The notes under the pieces are model-generated. The model saw only the letters and a list, made by a program, of their open reading frames with translations. It was not told the DNA's origin and did not search any database. The translations under genes were made by a program, and so were the position numbers. A stretch of DNA of 64,000 nt, from contig NZ_CP011125.1 of assembly GCF_000737325.1 (NCBI RefSeq), positions 3,472,001 to 3,536,000 on the forward strand. The letters are read 5' to 3'. Below, piece after piece: positions 1 to 9,045 of this stretch. Each line of letters begins with the position of its first letter. Positions within the stretch are counted from its first letter, which is position 1. This DNA comes from Sandaracinus amylolyticus. Its GTDB lineage: Bacteria > Myxococcota_A > Polyangia > Polyangiales > Sandaracinaceae.

Positions 1-1067
1 TCACGGCGGTCGTGCGCGCGCCGTCGCTCGTGTTCGAGGGCGATCGCGCGGCGATGCTGCGCTTCGGCGGCGGGCGGGTGCGCGCACCGAGCTACGACCT
101 GCAGCGGCTCTTCGGGACGACGTTCGGCGAGGAGCTGCTCGATCGCCGCCTCACGGGCACGGCGACGCTGGGCACGATCGAGCGCGAGCCCGGCTTCGTC
201 GCGGGCCCTGCGCTCGAGGTGGCGATGCGCGCGGGCGCGCGGATCGACGATCGCACGTACGAGCACGTCGCGACGCTCACGATCCCCGAGACGCGCGACG
301 GGCTCGCGCATGTCGTGCTGCCCGCCGACGTGCTCTCCGCGGCGCGCACCGATCTCGCGGATCTGCGCATCGTCGACGGCGACGGAGCGCAGCGTGGGTA
401 CCTCCTCGGCGACACGGCCGCGCCGCTCGACGTCGCGCTCACGGCGCGCGCGCTCGATCGCGGCGAGCTCGAGGAGGGGTGGAGCCGCGTCGCGCTCGAC
501 GCGCCGGTGGAGCGGATCGCCGCGAGCGCGATCGAGCTCGTCACGAGCGCCGGCTTCGTGGAGCGCGAGGTCGTGATCGTCGGCCGCGGCGAGGACGACA
601 CCGAGATCGAGCTCGCGCGCACGTGGGTGTCGCGGACGCCGGGCGAGGATGCGCGGCCGCTGGTGGTCACGACGCGCGCGACGCGCGTGCGCTCGCTCGA
701 GCTCCGCGTGCACGACGGCGACGAGGCACCGCTCGCGATCGAGTCGGCGATCGCGCGCGTACACACGTTCGATCTTTTCGTCACCGCGCCTGCGGGCGAG
801 TACCGCGTGCTCGCGGGCGCGCCCGATGCGTCGGCGCCGCGTTACGAGATCCAGCGCGCGCGCGAGCTCGTGCTCGCGGTGCGAGCAGGCGACGCGAGCA
901 TCGGCGCGGTGACGCGCAACCCCGCGTGGCGCGGGCCCGGGCTCTTCGATCGCGCGGGCGGCGAGACGTTCGTCGTGTGGGCGGTGCTGATCCTCGCGGT
1001 GATCGTGCTCGCGGCGGTCACGCTGCGTGTTGCGCGCAGCGCGCCCGAGCCCGAGCGCGAGGGCTGA
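1..1067 (+). CDS. DUF3999-like membrane protein, 5'-truncated by window edge
   Basis: The reading frame is open from the first bases, so the true start lies upstream; the GTG at 12 is only the first in-frame start codon inside the window. The visible 351 residues contain a segment (about 80-130) with the pattern IPE..DGLAHVVLP...DLADLRIVDGDG, which resembles the DUF3999 family, followed by beta-rich sequence. There is one C-terminal transmembrane helix at about 320-340 and a short basic/acidic tail. The likely location is a membrane-anchored protein with its bulk in the periplasm. DUF3999 has no established biochemical function. The assignment rests on remembered family flavour, so it is moderate; the membrane anchor is seen directly. 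Confidence 0.6.
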   Translation, partial: TAVVRAPSLVFEGDRAAMLRFGGGRVRAPSYDLQRLFGTTFGEELLDRRLTGTATLGTIEREPGFVAGPALEVAMRAGARIDDRTYEHVATLTIPETRDGLAHVVLPADVLSAARTDLADLRIVDGDGAQRGYLLGDTAAPLDVALTARALDRGELEEGWSRVALDAPVERIAASAIELVTSAGFVEREVVIVGRGEDDTEIELARTWVSRTPGEDARPLVVTTRATRVRSLELRVHDGDEAPLAIESAIARVHTFDLFVTAPAGEYRVLAGAPDASAPRYEIQRARELVLAVRAGDASIGAVTRNPAWRGPGLFDRAGGETFVVWAVLILAVIVLAAVTLRVARSAPEPEREG

Positions 1068-1138
1068 GCGCGAGAATGCGCGGGCGGCCCGCCGCGTCGA
1101 ACCGCGCATGGCCCGGACGAGGGCCGAGGAGGCCGATC

Positions 1139-2023
1139 ATGAGCGACGTACGTGTTCCTTCGCGGGAGCGCGACGTTCCCGACGACGAGGTCCCGACTTC
1201 GAGCGAGCTGTGCGCGATGCTCGCGCCCGCACGGCTCGCGCCCGCAGGGCGCGATGACGACGCGCGCGATTCGTTGATCGACATCGTGACCACGCGGCAC
1301 GCACTGGTCCCGACCGAGCCGATCCCGCTGGCCGAGCTCGAGCGTGCGCCGCGCCGGTGGGTGCTCGCGGGCGCGTCGATGCTCGCGGTGCTCACGCTCT
1401 CGATGATCGCGTTCGCCGCAGTGCCTCGCCTGCTCGCGCCCGATGCGCAGCGCGAGCGCAGCATCACGTCGCAGGCGAGCACGACACCGCGCGCGCGTCC
1501 GCCGGAGGTCGTCGCGCCCGCCCCGATCGCGGTGGAGCCCGTGACGCCGAGCGCGACGCTCGCGCCGACGGCGGAGCGTGTGCCGGCGGTGCGCGTCAGG
1601 CCGCACGTCGCGGTCGTGCCCGATGCGGCGCGCACGCGCCCTTCGGCGTCGAGCACGAGCCCGATGCGCACGAGCGATGCGCCGCAGCGCGCGCTCGATC
1701 CCGCGGTCGCGAGCGCGCTCGAGAGCGCCCTCTCGGGTGGCGTGGACGGCGAGGCACGCGAGGCGCTCCCGCTGCTCCCTGCGCAGCGTGACGTGAGCAC
1801 GACGCTGCGCGCGCTCGAGCGTCGCATCGCGGCGTGTCGCGACGGCGAGGGTGGCATCGCCACCGCGCACCTCGTGATCGAAGGGGCGACCGGGCGCGTG
1901 TCGCGCGTCGACGTGCGCGGGGACGGAGCCGACGCGGCGTGCGTCGCTACGATCGTCGAGAGCGCGACCTTCCCGCGGTTCTCGCGCGACGAGCTGCCCG
2001 TCGTGTACCCGTACCGGCTGTGA
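1139..2023 (+). CDS. Membrane-anchored protein with TonB/AgmX-like C-terminal domain
   Basis: Predicted 294 aa. The ATG at 1139 is preceded by a strong AGGAGG six bases upstream, which decides the start over longer readings. The N-terminal about 70 residues are acidic and cytoplasmic. A single transmembrane helix follows at about 74-96, then a long Pro/Ala/Arg-rich linker, then a compact C-terminal domain (about 205-294) with paired cysteines (IAACRDG and DAACVA) and the VIEGATGRVSRVDV strand-turn-strand pattern. That pattern is typical of the AgmX/PglI/TonB-C-like domains common in deltaproteobacteria. The architecture suggests a periplasm-spanning adaptor. It stands 35 bp before the operon starting at 2058, so it may be read into it, though it has no obvious functional link. 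Function is inferred only from architecture. Confidence 0.7.
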   Translation: MSDVRVPSRERDVPDDEVPTSSELCAMLAPARLAPAGRDDDARDSLIDIVTTRHALVPTEPIPLAELERAPRRWVLAGASMLAVLTLSMIAFAAVPRLLAPDAQRERSITSQASTTPRARPPEVVAPAPIAVEPVTPSATLAPTAERVPAVRVRPHVAVVPDAARTRPSASSTSPMRTSDAPQRALDPAVASALESALSGGVDGEAREALPLLPAQRDVSTTLRALERRIAACRDGEGGIATAHLVIEGATGRVSRVDVRGDGADAACVATIVESATFPRFSRDELPVVYPYRL

Positions 2024-2057
2024 TCGCGCGAGCACGCGCGGTGGTATCGTCTCGCGC

Positions 2058-2300
2058 GTGAGCGAACCGGCGGATCCGAAGCACGACGCCAGCGTCGACA
2101 CCCTGCTCGCCGACGTGCCCTCTCTCGCGCCGCGCCCCGACCTCGTGGAGGTCGCGCGCGGCGCGTTCCGCTTCGCGCAGTTCCTCCTCGACGACGAGGA
2201 GAACCTCACGCGCACCGGGAACCTCAGCGGCGCGGCGAAGGAGCGCCTTCGCGCGCGCACGCTCGAGCTCCTCGGCGTCGACGAGGGCGAGAGCGCGTGA
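2058..2300 (+). CDS. Small acidic protein opening the SMC/MoxR/vWA operon
   Basis: An 80-aa protein starting at GTG 2058; I do not recognise the family. It is soluble, helical and charged, with LDDEENL in the middle and a C-terminal helix (KERLRARTLELLGV). Its stop codon TGA is embedded in the GTG start of the next gene (GTGA, four-base overlap), which indicates translational coupling to the SMC-like ATPase. The short length, the helical character and the coupling suggest an accessory subunit or regulator of the following ATPase, but nothing in the sequence proves that. The coding call is supported by strong GC bias at third codon positions and the exact overlap junction. Confidence 0.72.
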   Translation: MSEPADPKHDASVDTLLADVPSLAPRPDLVEVARGAFRFAQFLLDDEENLTRTGNLSGAAKERLRARTLELLGVDEGESA

Positions 2301-4390
2301 TCCTCTCGCTGCGCCTCAAGGGCTTCCGTCGCTATCGCGACGAGACGTTCACGTTCGCGCCCGGGATCAACTTCGTCGAGGGCGAGAACAACGCCGGCAA
2401 GAGCACGGTGTTCTACGCGATCGAGTACGCGCTCTTCGGGCGCGTCACCGGGCACAAGACGATCGCGGCGCTGATGGCGCCCAAGGCGCGCGCGATGGGC
2501 GTGGAGCTCGTGTTCCGCGGTCGCGACGGACATCGCTATCGGCTCCAGCGCATGCACGCGCTCCCGCCGCGGTCGCGCAGCACGACGATCGGGCACTTCA
2601 CGCTGAAGCGCAGCGCGCGCCCGATCGACGCGCCGAGCGAGGAGGGCGAGGACGTCGAGACGTACGTCGCGAGCTCCGACTTCCAGGATCGCGAGGACGC
2701 GCTCGCCCTCGAGCTCTCACGCGCGCTCGGCCTCACGCGGCGCTTCTTCGACGTCGCCGTGCACCTCCGGCAGGGCGAGATCACTTCGATCCTCGAGGGC
2801 GCGCCGCGCGAGCTCGACATCGTGCTCGGCGTCACGTCGGCGGTCGTCGCGGCGGACGAGATGCGCGCGATGGCGCTGGAGCGCGAGAAGGAGTGCGCGA
2901 CGCTCCCGGTGCTCGAGGAGTCGCTGAAACGCATGGACCTCGATCGCGAGGGAGGACGCGCCGAGATCGAGCGGCTCGCGGCCGAGCGTGCGCGCCTCGA
3001 CGAGCGTCTCGCGTCGTTCGACGGTGAGGCCGCGGCGATCGCGAGCGGGCTCGCGGCGATCGCTCCGCTCGCGGACGTCGGGGCGCGCCTCGAGCGCGCG
3101 CGCGCCGAGCATCGTCGTGCCGCGGAGGCCCGTGCCGACGCGGTCGCCGCGCTCGAGTCGCTCCCGAGCGCCGACGCGACCGGCGCCGAAGAGGTCCAGC
3201 GCGCGTCCGAGCTCGCGATGCGCGAGCGCGAGATCGAAGCGCGGCAGCACACGCTCGACGCGGAGCGTCGCTCGCACGATCGCACGCGCGGCGATCTCGG
3301 CGCGCGGATCGCACGCCGTCGCGACCACGCGCACGCGGGTGCCGGCGCGCGCTGCGAGGCGTGTGGCCAGGCGATCGACGCCGCGCTCGCCGCGCGCGAG
3401 ATCGAGGCATGGAGCGTCGAGCTCGCGCGCACCGATGCGCGCCTCACGGAGATCGACGCGGAGCTCGCGACGCTTCGCGAGTCGGGCGCGATCCTCCGCG
3501 CGGAGTCACGCCGCATGGCGGAGTCGCGTGCTCGAGCCGAGGCGCTCGCGGCGCGTCGCGCCGACGCCGTTCGCCTCGTCGAGCGTCGCAGCGCGTCGCT
3601 CGAGGACGCATCGCACGCGCTCGCGTCCTCGATCGACGCCGCGCGGGCGCTCGTGCCCGACCCGCCGGGCGAAGCCGACGCGCTCGCGGCGCTGCTGTCG
3701 TCGAGGCTCGAGCACGAGCGCGATGCGCTGCGGACCCGCCGCGCGCGCCTCGATGCCGAGCGGGACGTGGTGCGCGAGAGCCACGCGCGCATCGCGAGCG
3801 AGCACGAAGCCCGCACGCGTCGGGCCGCCGAGGTCGAGCGCGAGCACGCGCGAACGCGGGAGGCATGCGAGCGCCTGCGCGAGCTCGCTTCGACCGCGAG
3901 CCGCCTGCGCGTGCTCTCCGAAGGCTTCCGCGAGCTCCAGGCGATCCTCCGCGATCGCGCGGCGAGCGCGCTCGCCGAGCACACGCACACGATCCACCGC
4001 GCGCTCCAGGGCGACGCGCACGACGCGAAGAACGCGGAGCTGAAGAGCGTGCGGCTCGACCCCGAGACCTACGCGCTCCTCGTCACCCCGAACGACATCG
4101 GCCGCGAGGTGCCTGCGAGCGCGGCGCAGGGCGGCGGGCATCGTCTGCTGCTCGGGCTGGCGCTCGAGCTCGCGATCGCGCGCCTGGTCGGGCCTCCGCC
4201 GTTCCTGCTCCTCGACGAGCCGACGTACGGCCTCGATCGACCGCGCCGCGCCGCGCTGCTCGCGCGCATCGCGTCGCTCGAGATCACGCCGCAGATCCTC
4301 CTCATCACGCACCACGACACCGAGGGCGTCACCGGACGTCGGCTTCGCGTCGTGCGACACGGCAAGCACAGCCGCGTGGAGGCCGCGTGA
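2297..4390 (+). CDS. Rad50/SbcC-like SMC-family ATPase with zinc-hook CxxC
   Basis: 697 aa. The N-terminal half of an ABC-type head carries Walker A GENNAGKST at residues 29-37. A long Arg/Glu/Ala-rich coiled coil follows, interrupted exactly at the midpoint by CEAC (Cys353, Cys356), the Rad50 zinc-hook pattern. The C-terminal head has a signature-like AQGGGHR (about 608), Walker B FLLLDE (about 636-641), a D-loop YGLD and an H-loop ITHHD (about 670). The family uses ATP to clamp DNA or tether proteins. The length is shorter than most SbcC/Rad50 (about 850-1200 aa), so the coils are short. No Mre11/SbcD nuclease is adjacent. It overlaps the genes on both sides by four bases, so it is probably a subunit of the complex encoded by 2058-8413 rather than the housekeeping SbcC. 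Confidence 0.9.
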   Translation: MILSLRLKGFRRYRDETFTFAPGINFVEGENNAGKSTVFYAIEYALFGRVTGHKTIAALMAPKARAMGVELVFRGRDGHRYRLQRMHALPPRSRSTTIGHFTLKRSARPIDAPSEEGEDVETYVASSDFQDREDALALELSRALGLTRRFFDVAVHLRQGEITSILEGAPRELDIVLGVTSAVVAADEMRAMALEREKECATLPVLEESLKRMDLDREGGRAEIERLAAERARLDERLASFDGEAAAIASGLAAIAPLADVGARLERARAEHRRAAEARADAVAALESLPSADATGAEEVQRASELAMREREIEARQHTLDAERRSHDRTRGDLGARIARRRDHAHAGAGARCEACGQAIDAALAAREIEAWSVELARTDARLTEIDAELATLRESGAILRAESRRMAESRARAEALAARRADAVRLVERRSASLEDASHALASSIDAARALVPDPPGEADALAALLSSRLEHERDALRTRRARLDAERDVVRESHARIASEHEARTRRAAEVEREHARTREACERLRELASTASRLRVLSEGFRELQAILRDRAASALAEHTHTIHRALQGDAHDAKNAELKSVRLDPETYALLVTPNDIGREVPASAAQGGGHRLLLGLALELAIARLVGPPPFLLLDEPTYGLDRPRRAALLARIASLEITPQILLITHHDTEGVTGRRLRVVRHGKHSRVEAA

Positions 4391-4959
4391 GCGACACGCC
4401 CGCGGAGGTCGATCGCAGCTGGCGCTCGCCGGTCTACCGCGTCTGGTACGAGCTGCACGGCTTCGTCGACGACGGGCTGCGCGATCCGATCCTCACGCAG
4501 CCCGAGATCCTCGCGGGCATGGGCCCGTTCGAAGAGGTCGCGGACGCGGTCGCGACCGCGCGCGCGCAGAAGGTCGTGCTCGGCTTGCTCAAGGCGCGCC
4601 TCGATGCGGAGCCCGCGATCGCGCATCGCTTCGTCGCGCAGCCGGGATGGCCGTGGCTCGCGAAGCTCGTCGCCGCGGTGCGCCTCAAGGAGCTCGCGTC
4701 CGCGCGCATCGTGCAGCGCGGCGCGCGTGGTCGCGCGAGCTACGACTGCACCGAGCTCGTCCGCACGTATCACGGCAAGAGCCTGATGCGCAGCCTCGGG
4801 TTCGAGCGACGTCGTGTGCTCGGCAAGGACGAGCTCGCGAAGCTCGAGGAAGCGTGCGCGCGCATCAAGCTCACGCTGCCGCGCGTCGTCGAGCCGACGA
4901 CGACCGAGCGCTTCTTCTCGGGCGAGGACGAGACGGCGAGCGACGAGACGGAGGACTGA
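4387..4959 (+). CDS. Unknown 190-aa protein between SMC-like and MoxR ATPases
   Basis: The GTG start at 4387 overlaps the stop of the SMC-like gene by four bases. The 190-aa product has no signal peptide or membrane segment. It starts with an aromatic stretch (SPVYRVWYELHGFVDDGL), continues with a helical middle (FEEVADAVATARAQKVVLGLLKA), and has a mixed region with YDCTELVRTYHGKSLMRSLGF before an acidic, Ser/Thr/Glu-rich tail. I do not recognise a family. Two bases separate its stop from the start of the MoxR gene, so all three are one transcript. It may be the specificity or adaptor subunit of the system. Its conserved position would be the main clue to its role. Confidence 0.8.
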   Translation: MSDTPAEVDRSWRSPVYRVWYELHGFVDDGLRDPILTQPEILAGMGPFEEVADAVATARAQKVVLGLLKARLDAEPAIAHRFVAQPGWPWLAKLVAAVRLKELASARIVQRGARGRASYDCTELVRTYHGKSLMRSLGFERRRVLGKDELAKLEEACARIKLTLPRVVEPTTTERFFSGEDETASDETED

Positions 4960-4961
4960 TC

Positions 4962-5858
4962 GTGGATCACGTGGAGCTCTTGGCGCGCGCGAAGGTCGAC
5001 GATCCGCGCAGCGAGTCCGGCGTCGTGCTCGAGGGGCAGTATCGCGAGGCGTACGACGCGATGCTCGACGCCCACAACGCCGGGCTCTTCGTCGGCCTGA
5101 TCGGACCGGTGGGCGCGGGCAAGACCGCGCTGTGCCGCAAGTTCGCCGAGGATCTCGGGCGACCGTTCGAGTGGGTCACGTTCAGCGATCTCGTGCGCCC
5201 CGCGAACCTCGTCGGCAGCTTCGATCCGACGCTCGTGTTCAAGTACGGATACGCACCCGAGGCGTTCGTGCCCGGGCCGTTCACGCTCGCCGCGCTGAAG
5301 GGCGGCGTGTTCCTCGCGAACGAGCTCAACCGCGGCGACGAGTACGTGCTCAACACGATGCTCGACGCGCTCGAGGAGCGTCGCCTCTACATCCCCGCGC
5401 TGCGCGCGTGGTACCGCGTGCACGACGACTTCTATCTGATCGCCGCGATGAACCCGGCCGAGAACCGCGGGACGCGCCGGCTCCCCAGCGCGATCCGCGA
5501 TCGCATCAAGGTCTGGATCCGCCTCGCGTACCCGAAGCGCGCGACCGAGCTGAAGATCGTCGCGCAGCACTGCCGCGAGTACGAGCTCGCGCCGGGACAG
5601 ATCGAGCTCGTGCTCGAGATGGTCGAGCAGACGCGCGAAGATCCCGCGATCGAATCGCCCGCGTCGATCCGCTCGAGCATCGGCATCGCGCGCTTCGCGG
5701 CCGAGCGTGCGCGACGCCTCGGACAGCCGGTCGATCACAAGCTGCTCGCGCAGGCCGCGCGCCTCGTCCTCTCCGAGGCGATCCGCGTGAAGCCCGGGCG
5801 CAACCTCGAGCACTACCTCGACTCGCTGCTCACGAAGACGCTGGGGACCACCGGTTGA
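4962..5858 (+). CDS. MoxR-type AAA+ ATPase with altered Walker B
   Basis: 298 aa from GTG 4962. Walker A is GPVGAGKT (48-55). The equivalent of the MoxR Walker B (usually ADEINR) reads ANELNR at about 119-124, so the magnesium-coordinating Asp is Asn120. Sensor 1 is AAMNP (about 161-165) and a DRIKVWI segment follows around 180, as in the arginine-finger region. The family comprises ring-forming AAA+ ATPases that act as chaperones with vWA partners, and the next gene encodes exactly such a partner with a four-base TTGA overlap. The D-to-N change may slow hydrolysis while keeping ATP binding. It could also be read as a related AAA_5 (dynein-like) ATPase. Family membership is secure; the client is unknown. 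Confidence 0.88.
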   Translation: MDHVELLARAKVDDPRSESGVVLEGQYREAYDAMLDAHNAGLFVGLIGPVGAGKTALCRKFAEDLGRPFEWVTFSDLVRPANLVGSFDPTLVFKYGYAPEAFVPGPFTLAALKGGVFLANELNRGDEYVLNTMLDALEERRLYIPALRAWYRVHDDFYLIAAMNPAENRGTRRLPSAIRDRIKVWIRLAYPKRATELKIVAQHCREYELAPGQIELVLEMVEQTREDPAIESPASIRSSIGIARFAAERARRLGQPVDHKLLAQAARLVLSEAIRVKPGRNLEHYLDSLLTKTLGTTG

Positions 5859-8413
5859 GCGAGATCGACGAGGGACGCTTCCGCGGCGACGAGACACCCG
5901 AGTGGACGCCGATCGCGTTCGCGGTCGAGCTCACGCGGAGGCTCCGTCGTCACGCCGGCATCGCGTGCACGCCGAGCCTGCGCGCGACGATCGCGATCCC
6001 GCGCTTCCTCACCGCGCGCTACGCGCGCACGAAGCGCCTCACGGCGCGCGACTACCTCGACGCGGCGATCCTCACCACGCCTTTCGAAGATCAAGCGATC
6101 GCGGAGTCCGTCGCGCGCGAGCTGCTCTTCCCGCGCGCCGAGACCGCGGGCGCGGCGTCGTCGCCCACGAAGGTGCGCGAGGACGCGAAGGTCGTCGCCA
6201 GCGCGCAGCCCGCCGACCCGGTGTCGGGCATCCTCGGCGATCTCGCGGCGCTCGACGTCGATCTCGACGCGCTCGCCGATCTCGCCGACCTCGAGTCGAT
6301 GATCGACGACGGCACGGAGCCCGACGACGGCGATCCATTCGAGCTCTTCGAGCGCCTCTACTCGTCCGCGGATCCCGAGGAGCGCGCGCTCGGCGAGCTC
6401 GTCGTGCTGTTCGGCGGCGCGGCGGAGATGGCGTCGGTGTCGGCGCGCACCGTCGATCACGTGCGCGTGCTGGTGCGCGAGCGTCTCCTCGCGCACGTCG
6501 GCGCGCTCACGCCCGCGCACGTGCTGCACGCGTGCAACGCCGGGTTCGGCACGCTGCTCGCGCACGAGGCGCGTCATCCCTGGGAGATCGCAGGGTTCCT
6601 CGCGGGGCTCGGACGTGATCGCGAGCTCCGCACCCACCTCGCCGACCTCGCGAGCAGCGCATCGCCGCGCGACCTCGGCGCGACACTGCGCTTCGTCGCG
6701 CCGCACGCGATCGACGCACGCGACTTCCGCCGCGCCGCGCTCGCGCGCCCGCTCGATCTCGCGGAGCACGCGGAGCTGCTGCTCGGCTTCGAAGAGTACG
6801 TCGATCCTCCGGCCGCGCTGATCGCGCGCTCCGCGAAGGAGAGCCCGCGGCGCGCGATGAACGCCGCGCGCACGCTGCGCGAGCGCTTCGGGCACAGCGT
6901 CGAAGATCGTGTGCTCGACGCGTGGGCGAGCGCGCTCGGTCGTGCTCCGACGCTGCGCGAGCTTGTCGACGTCGCGGTCGAGTCGACGCGATATCACGCG
7001 CTGGTCGAGCCCGCGCTCGAGACGCACGTGCTCGAGCTGCGCGAGGAGGCGTCGGACGAGTACGCCGATGCGTCCGACGAGGTCCCGCCGGTGCCCCACG
7101 CGCTCGCGGCGAGCGTCGTGCTCGCGCGCGATCTCGCGGGCACGAAGGTGACGTCGGCGGTGAAGGCCGCGCGCCGGCTCGCCACCGAGGTCCCGTGCAC
7201 GGTGCGCGTCGCCGCGCACTTCCTGCCGCTCCTCGACGAGCTCCTCGAGCATGCGCTCATCCCCGACGATCTCGAGCGTCTCGTCGAGATCGCGACGCTG
7301 CTCGGCATCGATCCCAACGAGGTCTACGACCGCATCGGTCAGGCGCTCGAGCAGCTCCGCGCGATGATCCTCGGCGACGCGCACGACGCCGATCGCTACG
7401 CGCGTCTCGTCGATCGCATCGCGTCGATCCCGCAGGCGCTGCTCGACGAGCTCTGCGGCGCGGCGAGCGCGAGCTCGAACCTCGAGGCGATCGCCGCGCT
7501 GCTCGCCATCGATCTCGGCGGGGCCACGCAGCGCCTCCCCGAGGACCTCGTGATGCAGGGCCTCGGCTTCAAGGGAATCGGCGGCGGATCGAACCTGCTC
7601 AAGCAGTGGTTCTCGCACCGCGGCGCGCTCGTCGATCCGCTCAAGTCCCGCATCAAGGCGATCGCGAAGGAAGCGCTGATCGATCTCGCGTTCGAGTGGC
7701 TCGGCAAGTCGGGCGCGAGCGCCGAGCGCGGCTTGATCCCGGAGAGCCGCACCCGTCCGATGCGCGCCGGCGACGACCTCGATCTCCTCGATCTCGACGC
7801 GAGCCTCGAGCGTGTGATCGACGAAGGACGCCGCCTCGACGACGCGCGCGACGACGACCTGCTCGTCTCGGAGACGGTGCGCGGGCGCGCCGCGGTCTCG
7901 GTGCTGATCGACATCTCGGGCTCGATGAGCGGGCCCGACCTCGCGATGTGCTCGATCGCCGTCGTGATGCTCCTCGGCAAGCTGCGCGCCGACGAGGTCA
8001 GCCTCGCGCTCTTCGAGAGTGACACCCACGTCGTGAAGCGCTTCGCCGACGAGGCCGATCTCGACGCGGTCGCGGACGAGCTGCTCGATCTCCACGCGCG
8101 CGGTGGCACCTGCGTCGATCAGGCGCTGCGCTTCGTCGAGGAGGAGATGAGCGGCGTCGAGGCCACGCTGCGCGTGCTCTTCGTGCTGAGCGACTTCGCG
8201 TTCAGCGAGCGGCCCGAAGAGCTGCGTACGCTGGGATCACGCATCGCCGATCACGGCGTGTCGCTGATCGCCGCCGCGCACGGCTACGTGATGAAGGAGA
8301 GCCGCGACGCGCTGGTCTCGTCGATCGGCGGCGAGACGATGACGATGAAGAAGGCCGAGGAGCTGCCCGCGCTACTCCTCGACGTGCTCTCGCGCATCGC
8401 CGACGGCCGGTAG
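5855..8413 (+). CDS. Large vWA-domain protein, partner of the MoxR ATPase
   Basis: 852 aa; the TTG at 5855 overlaps the MoxR stop and is chosen because no earlier start fits the junction. The first about 650 residues are helical and unfamiliar: an N-terminal segment (LTARDYLDAAILTTPFEDQAIAE) resembles MoxR-partner proteins, followed by an acidic linker and repeated Leu-rich helices. The C-terminal vWA domain has a complete MIDAS: DISGS with Asp686, Ser688 and Ser690, a later Thr in GGTCVDQAL (about 750), and an Asp in VLSDFAF (about 779). vWA-MoxR pairs are known chaperone-like modules in which metal-dependent vWA binding selects clients. It ends the operon, five bases short of a convergent gene. 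No signal peptide or transmembrane helix is visible, so it is cytoplasmic. Confidence 0.85.
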   Translation: MSEIDEGRFRGDETPEWTPIAFAVELTRRLRRHAGIACTPSLRATIAIPRFLTARYARTKRLTARDYLDAAILTTPFEDQAIAESVARELLFPRAETAGAASSPTKVREDAKVVASAQPADPVSGILGDLAALDVDLDALADLADLESMIDDGTEPDDGDPFELFERLYSSADPEERALGELVVLFGGAAEMASVSARTVDHVRVLVRERLLAHVGALTPAHVLHACNAGFGTLLAHEARHPWEIAGFLAGLGRDRELRTHLADLASSASPRDLGATLRFVAPHAIDARDFRRAALARPLDLAEHAELLLGFEEYVDPPAALIARSAKESPRRAMNAARTLRERFGHSVEDRVLDAWASALGRAPTLRELVDVAVESTRYHALVEPALETHVLELREEASDEYADASDEVPPVPHALAASVVLARDLAGTKVTSAVKAARRLATEVPCTVRVAAHFLPLLDELLEHALIPDDLERLVEIATLLGIDPNEVYDRIGQALEQLRAMILGDAHDADRYARLVDRIASIPQALLDELCGAASASSNLEAIAALLAIDLGGATQRLPEDLVMQGLGFKGIGGGSNLLKQWFSHRGALVDPLKSRIKAIAKEALIDLAFEWLGKSGASAERGLIPESRTRPMRAGDDLDLLDLDASLERVIDEGRRLDDARDDDLLVSETVRGRAAVSVLIDISGSMSGPDLAMCSIAVVMLLGKLRADEVSLALFESDTHVVKRFADEADLDAVADELLDLHARGGTCVDQALRFVEEEMSGVEATLRVLFVLSDFAFSERPEELRTLGSRIADHGVSLIAAAHGYVMKESRDALVSSIGGETMTMKKAEELPALLLDVLSRIADGR

Positions 8414-8418
8414 CTCGC

Positions 8419-9045
8419 TCAGCGCCAGGCGATCTCGAGGCCGAACCCGTGCGGCCCCACGTCGTGCGCTTCGATCGACACGAGTGTGCGGCTCGACAGC
8501 GCGACGAGCCCGCACGCGCCGATCATCGCGAGCAGGCGCCACGTCGGGTGCTCGAAGAGCGGGCTCTCGAGGTAGCGCAGGCGCGCGCGCGAGCCCTGCA
8601 CGATCGCCTCGGCGCGCCCCTCGCTGCACGCCTGACCGTGGAGCGATCCGGTGCGCGAGAGCAGCGCGCCCGGCCCTGCGGCGCGCAGTGCGAGCTTCGA
8701 CATCGTGCTCGCGTTGCGCAGCGCGTCGTCGATCACGATCGGCGCCAGCGCGCGGCGGTCGCCGTCGAGGAAGAGCTCCACGACGAGCTCGGTCGCCCGC
8801 AGCTGCGCCGCGACCGGCACCCAGGCGTCGTCGCGCGGATCGTCCTCGAGCGCCAGCGTCCCCATCCGCGACTTCACGCGGTCGGCAGCGTCGGCACCGA
8901 AGCGGCGTCGCAGGTTCTCCGCCCAGCGCCGCACCAAGAGCCCGCGCACCGTGCCGGAGAGCGCGCACGTCGCGTCCGCGCTCCACGCCGCTTCGCGCGC
9001 CACGTCGTCGATCGACCGCGCTCGGTCGACCACTGCGCTCTGCAT
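8419..9045 (-). CDS. Hypothetical protein, possible DUF2378-like family
   Basis: About 208 aa from ATG 9045, preceded by GGGGTGAG at good spacing; a GTG at 9060 would add five residues. The pattern VRGLLVRRWAENLRRRFGA near the start and a repeated hydrophobic middle with GALLSRTGSLHG, then ESPLFEHPTWRLLAM, recall a paralogous myxobacterial family (TIGR02265/DUF2378). I hold that only as a possibility. It has no signal peptide, and no catalytic motif stands out. It converges on the vWA gene with five bases between stops and is followed upstream by 260 bp without a gene. Coding potential is clear from codon bias; function is unknown. Confidence 0.6.
   Translation of the reverse strand: MQSAVVDRARSIDDVAREAAWSADATCALSGTVRGLLVRRWAENLRRRFGADAADRVKSRMGTLALEDDPRDDAWVPVAAQLRATELVVELFLDGDRRALAPIVIDDALRNASTMSKLALRAAGPGALLSRTGSLHGQACSEGRAEAIVQGSRARLRYLESPLFEHPTWRLLAMIGACGLVALSSRTLVSIEAHDVGPHGFGLEIAWR

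Noticed and set aside
2297-4390. Housekeeping SbcC/Rad50 of an SbcCD pair
   Set aside because: No Mre11/SbcD gene is adjacent, and the protein is short and coupled to other genes. I cannot exclude that it works with a distant SbcD.
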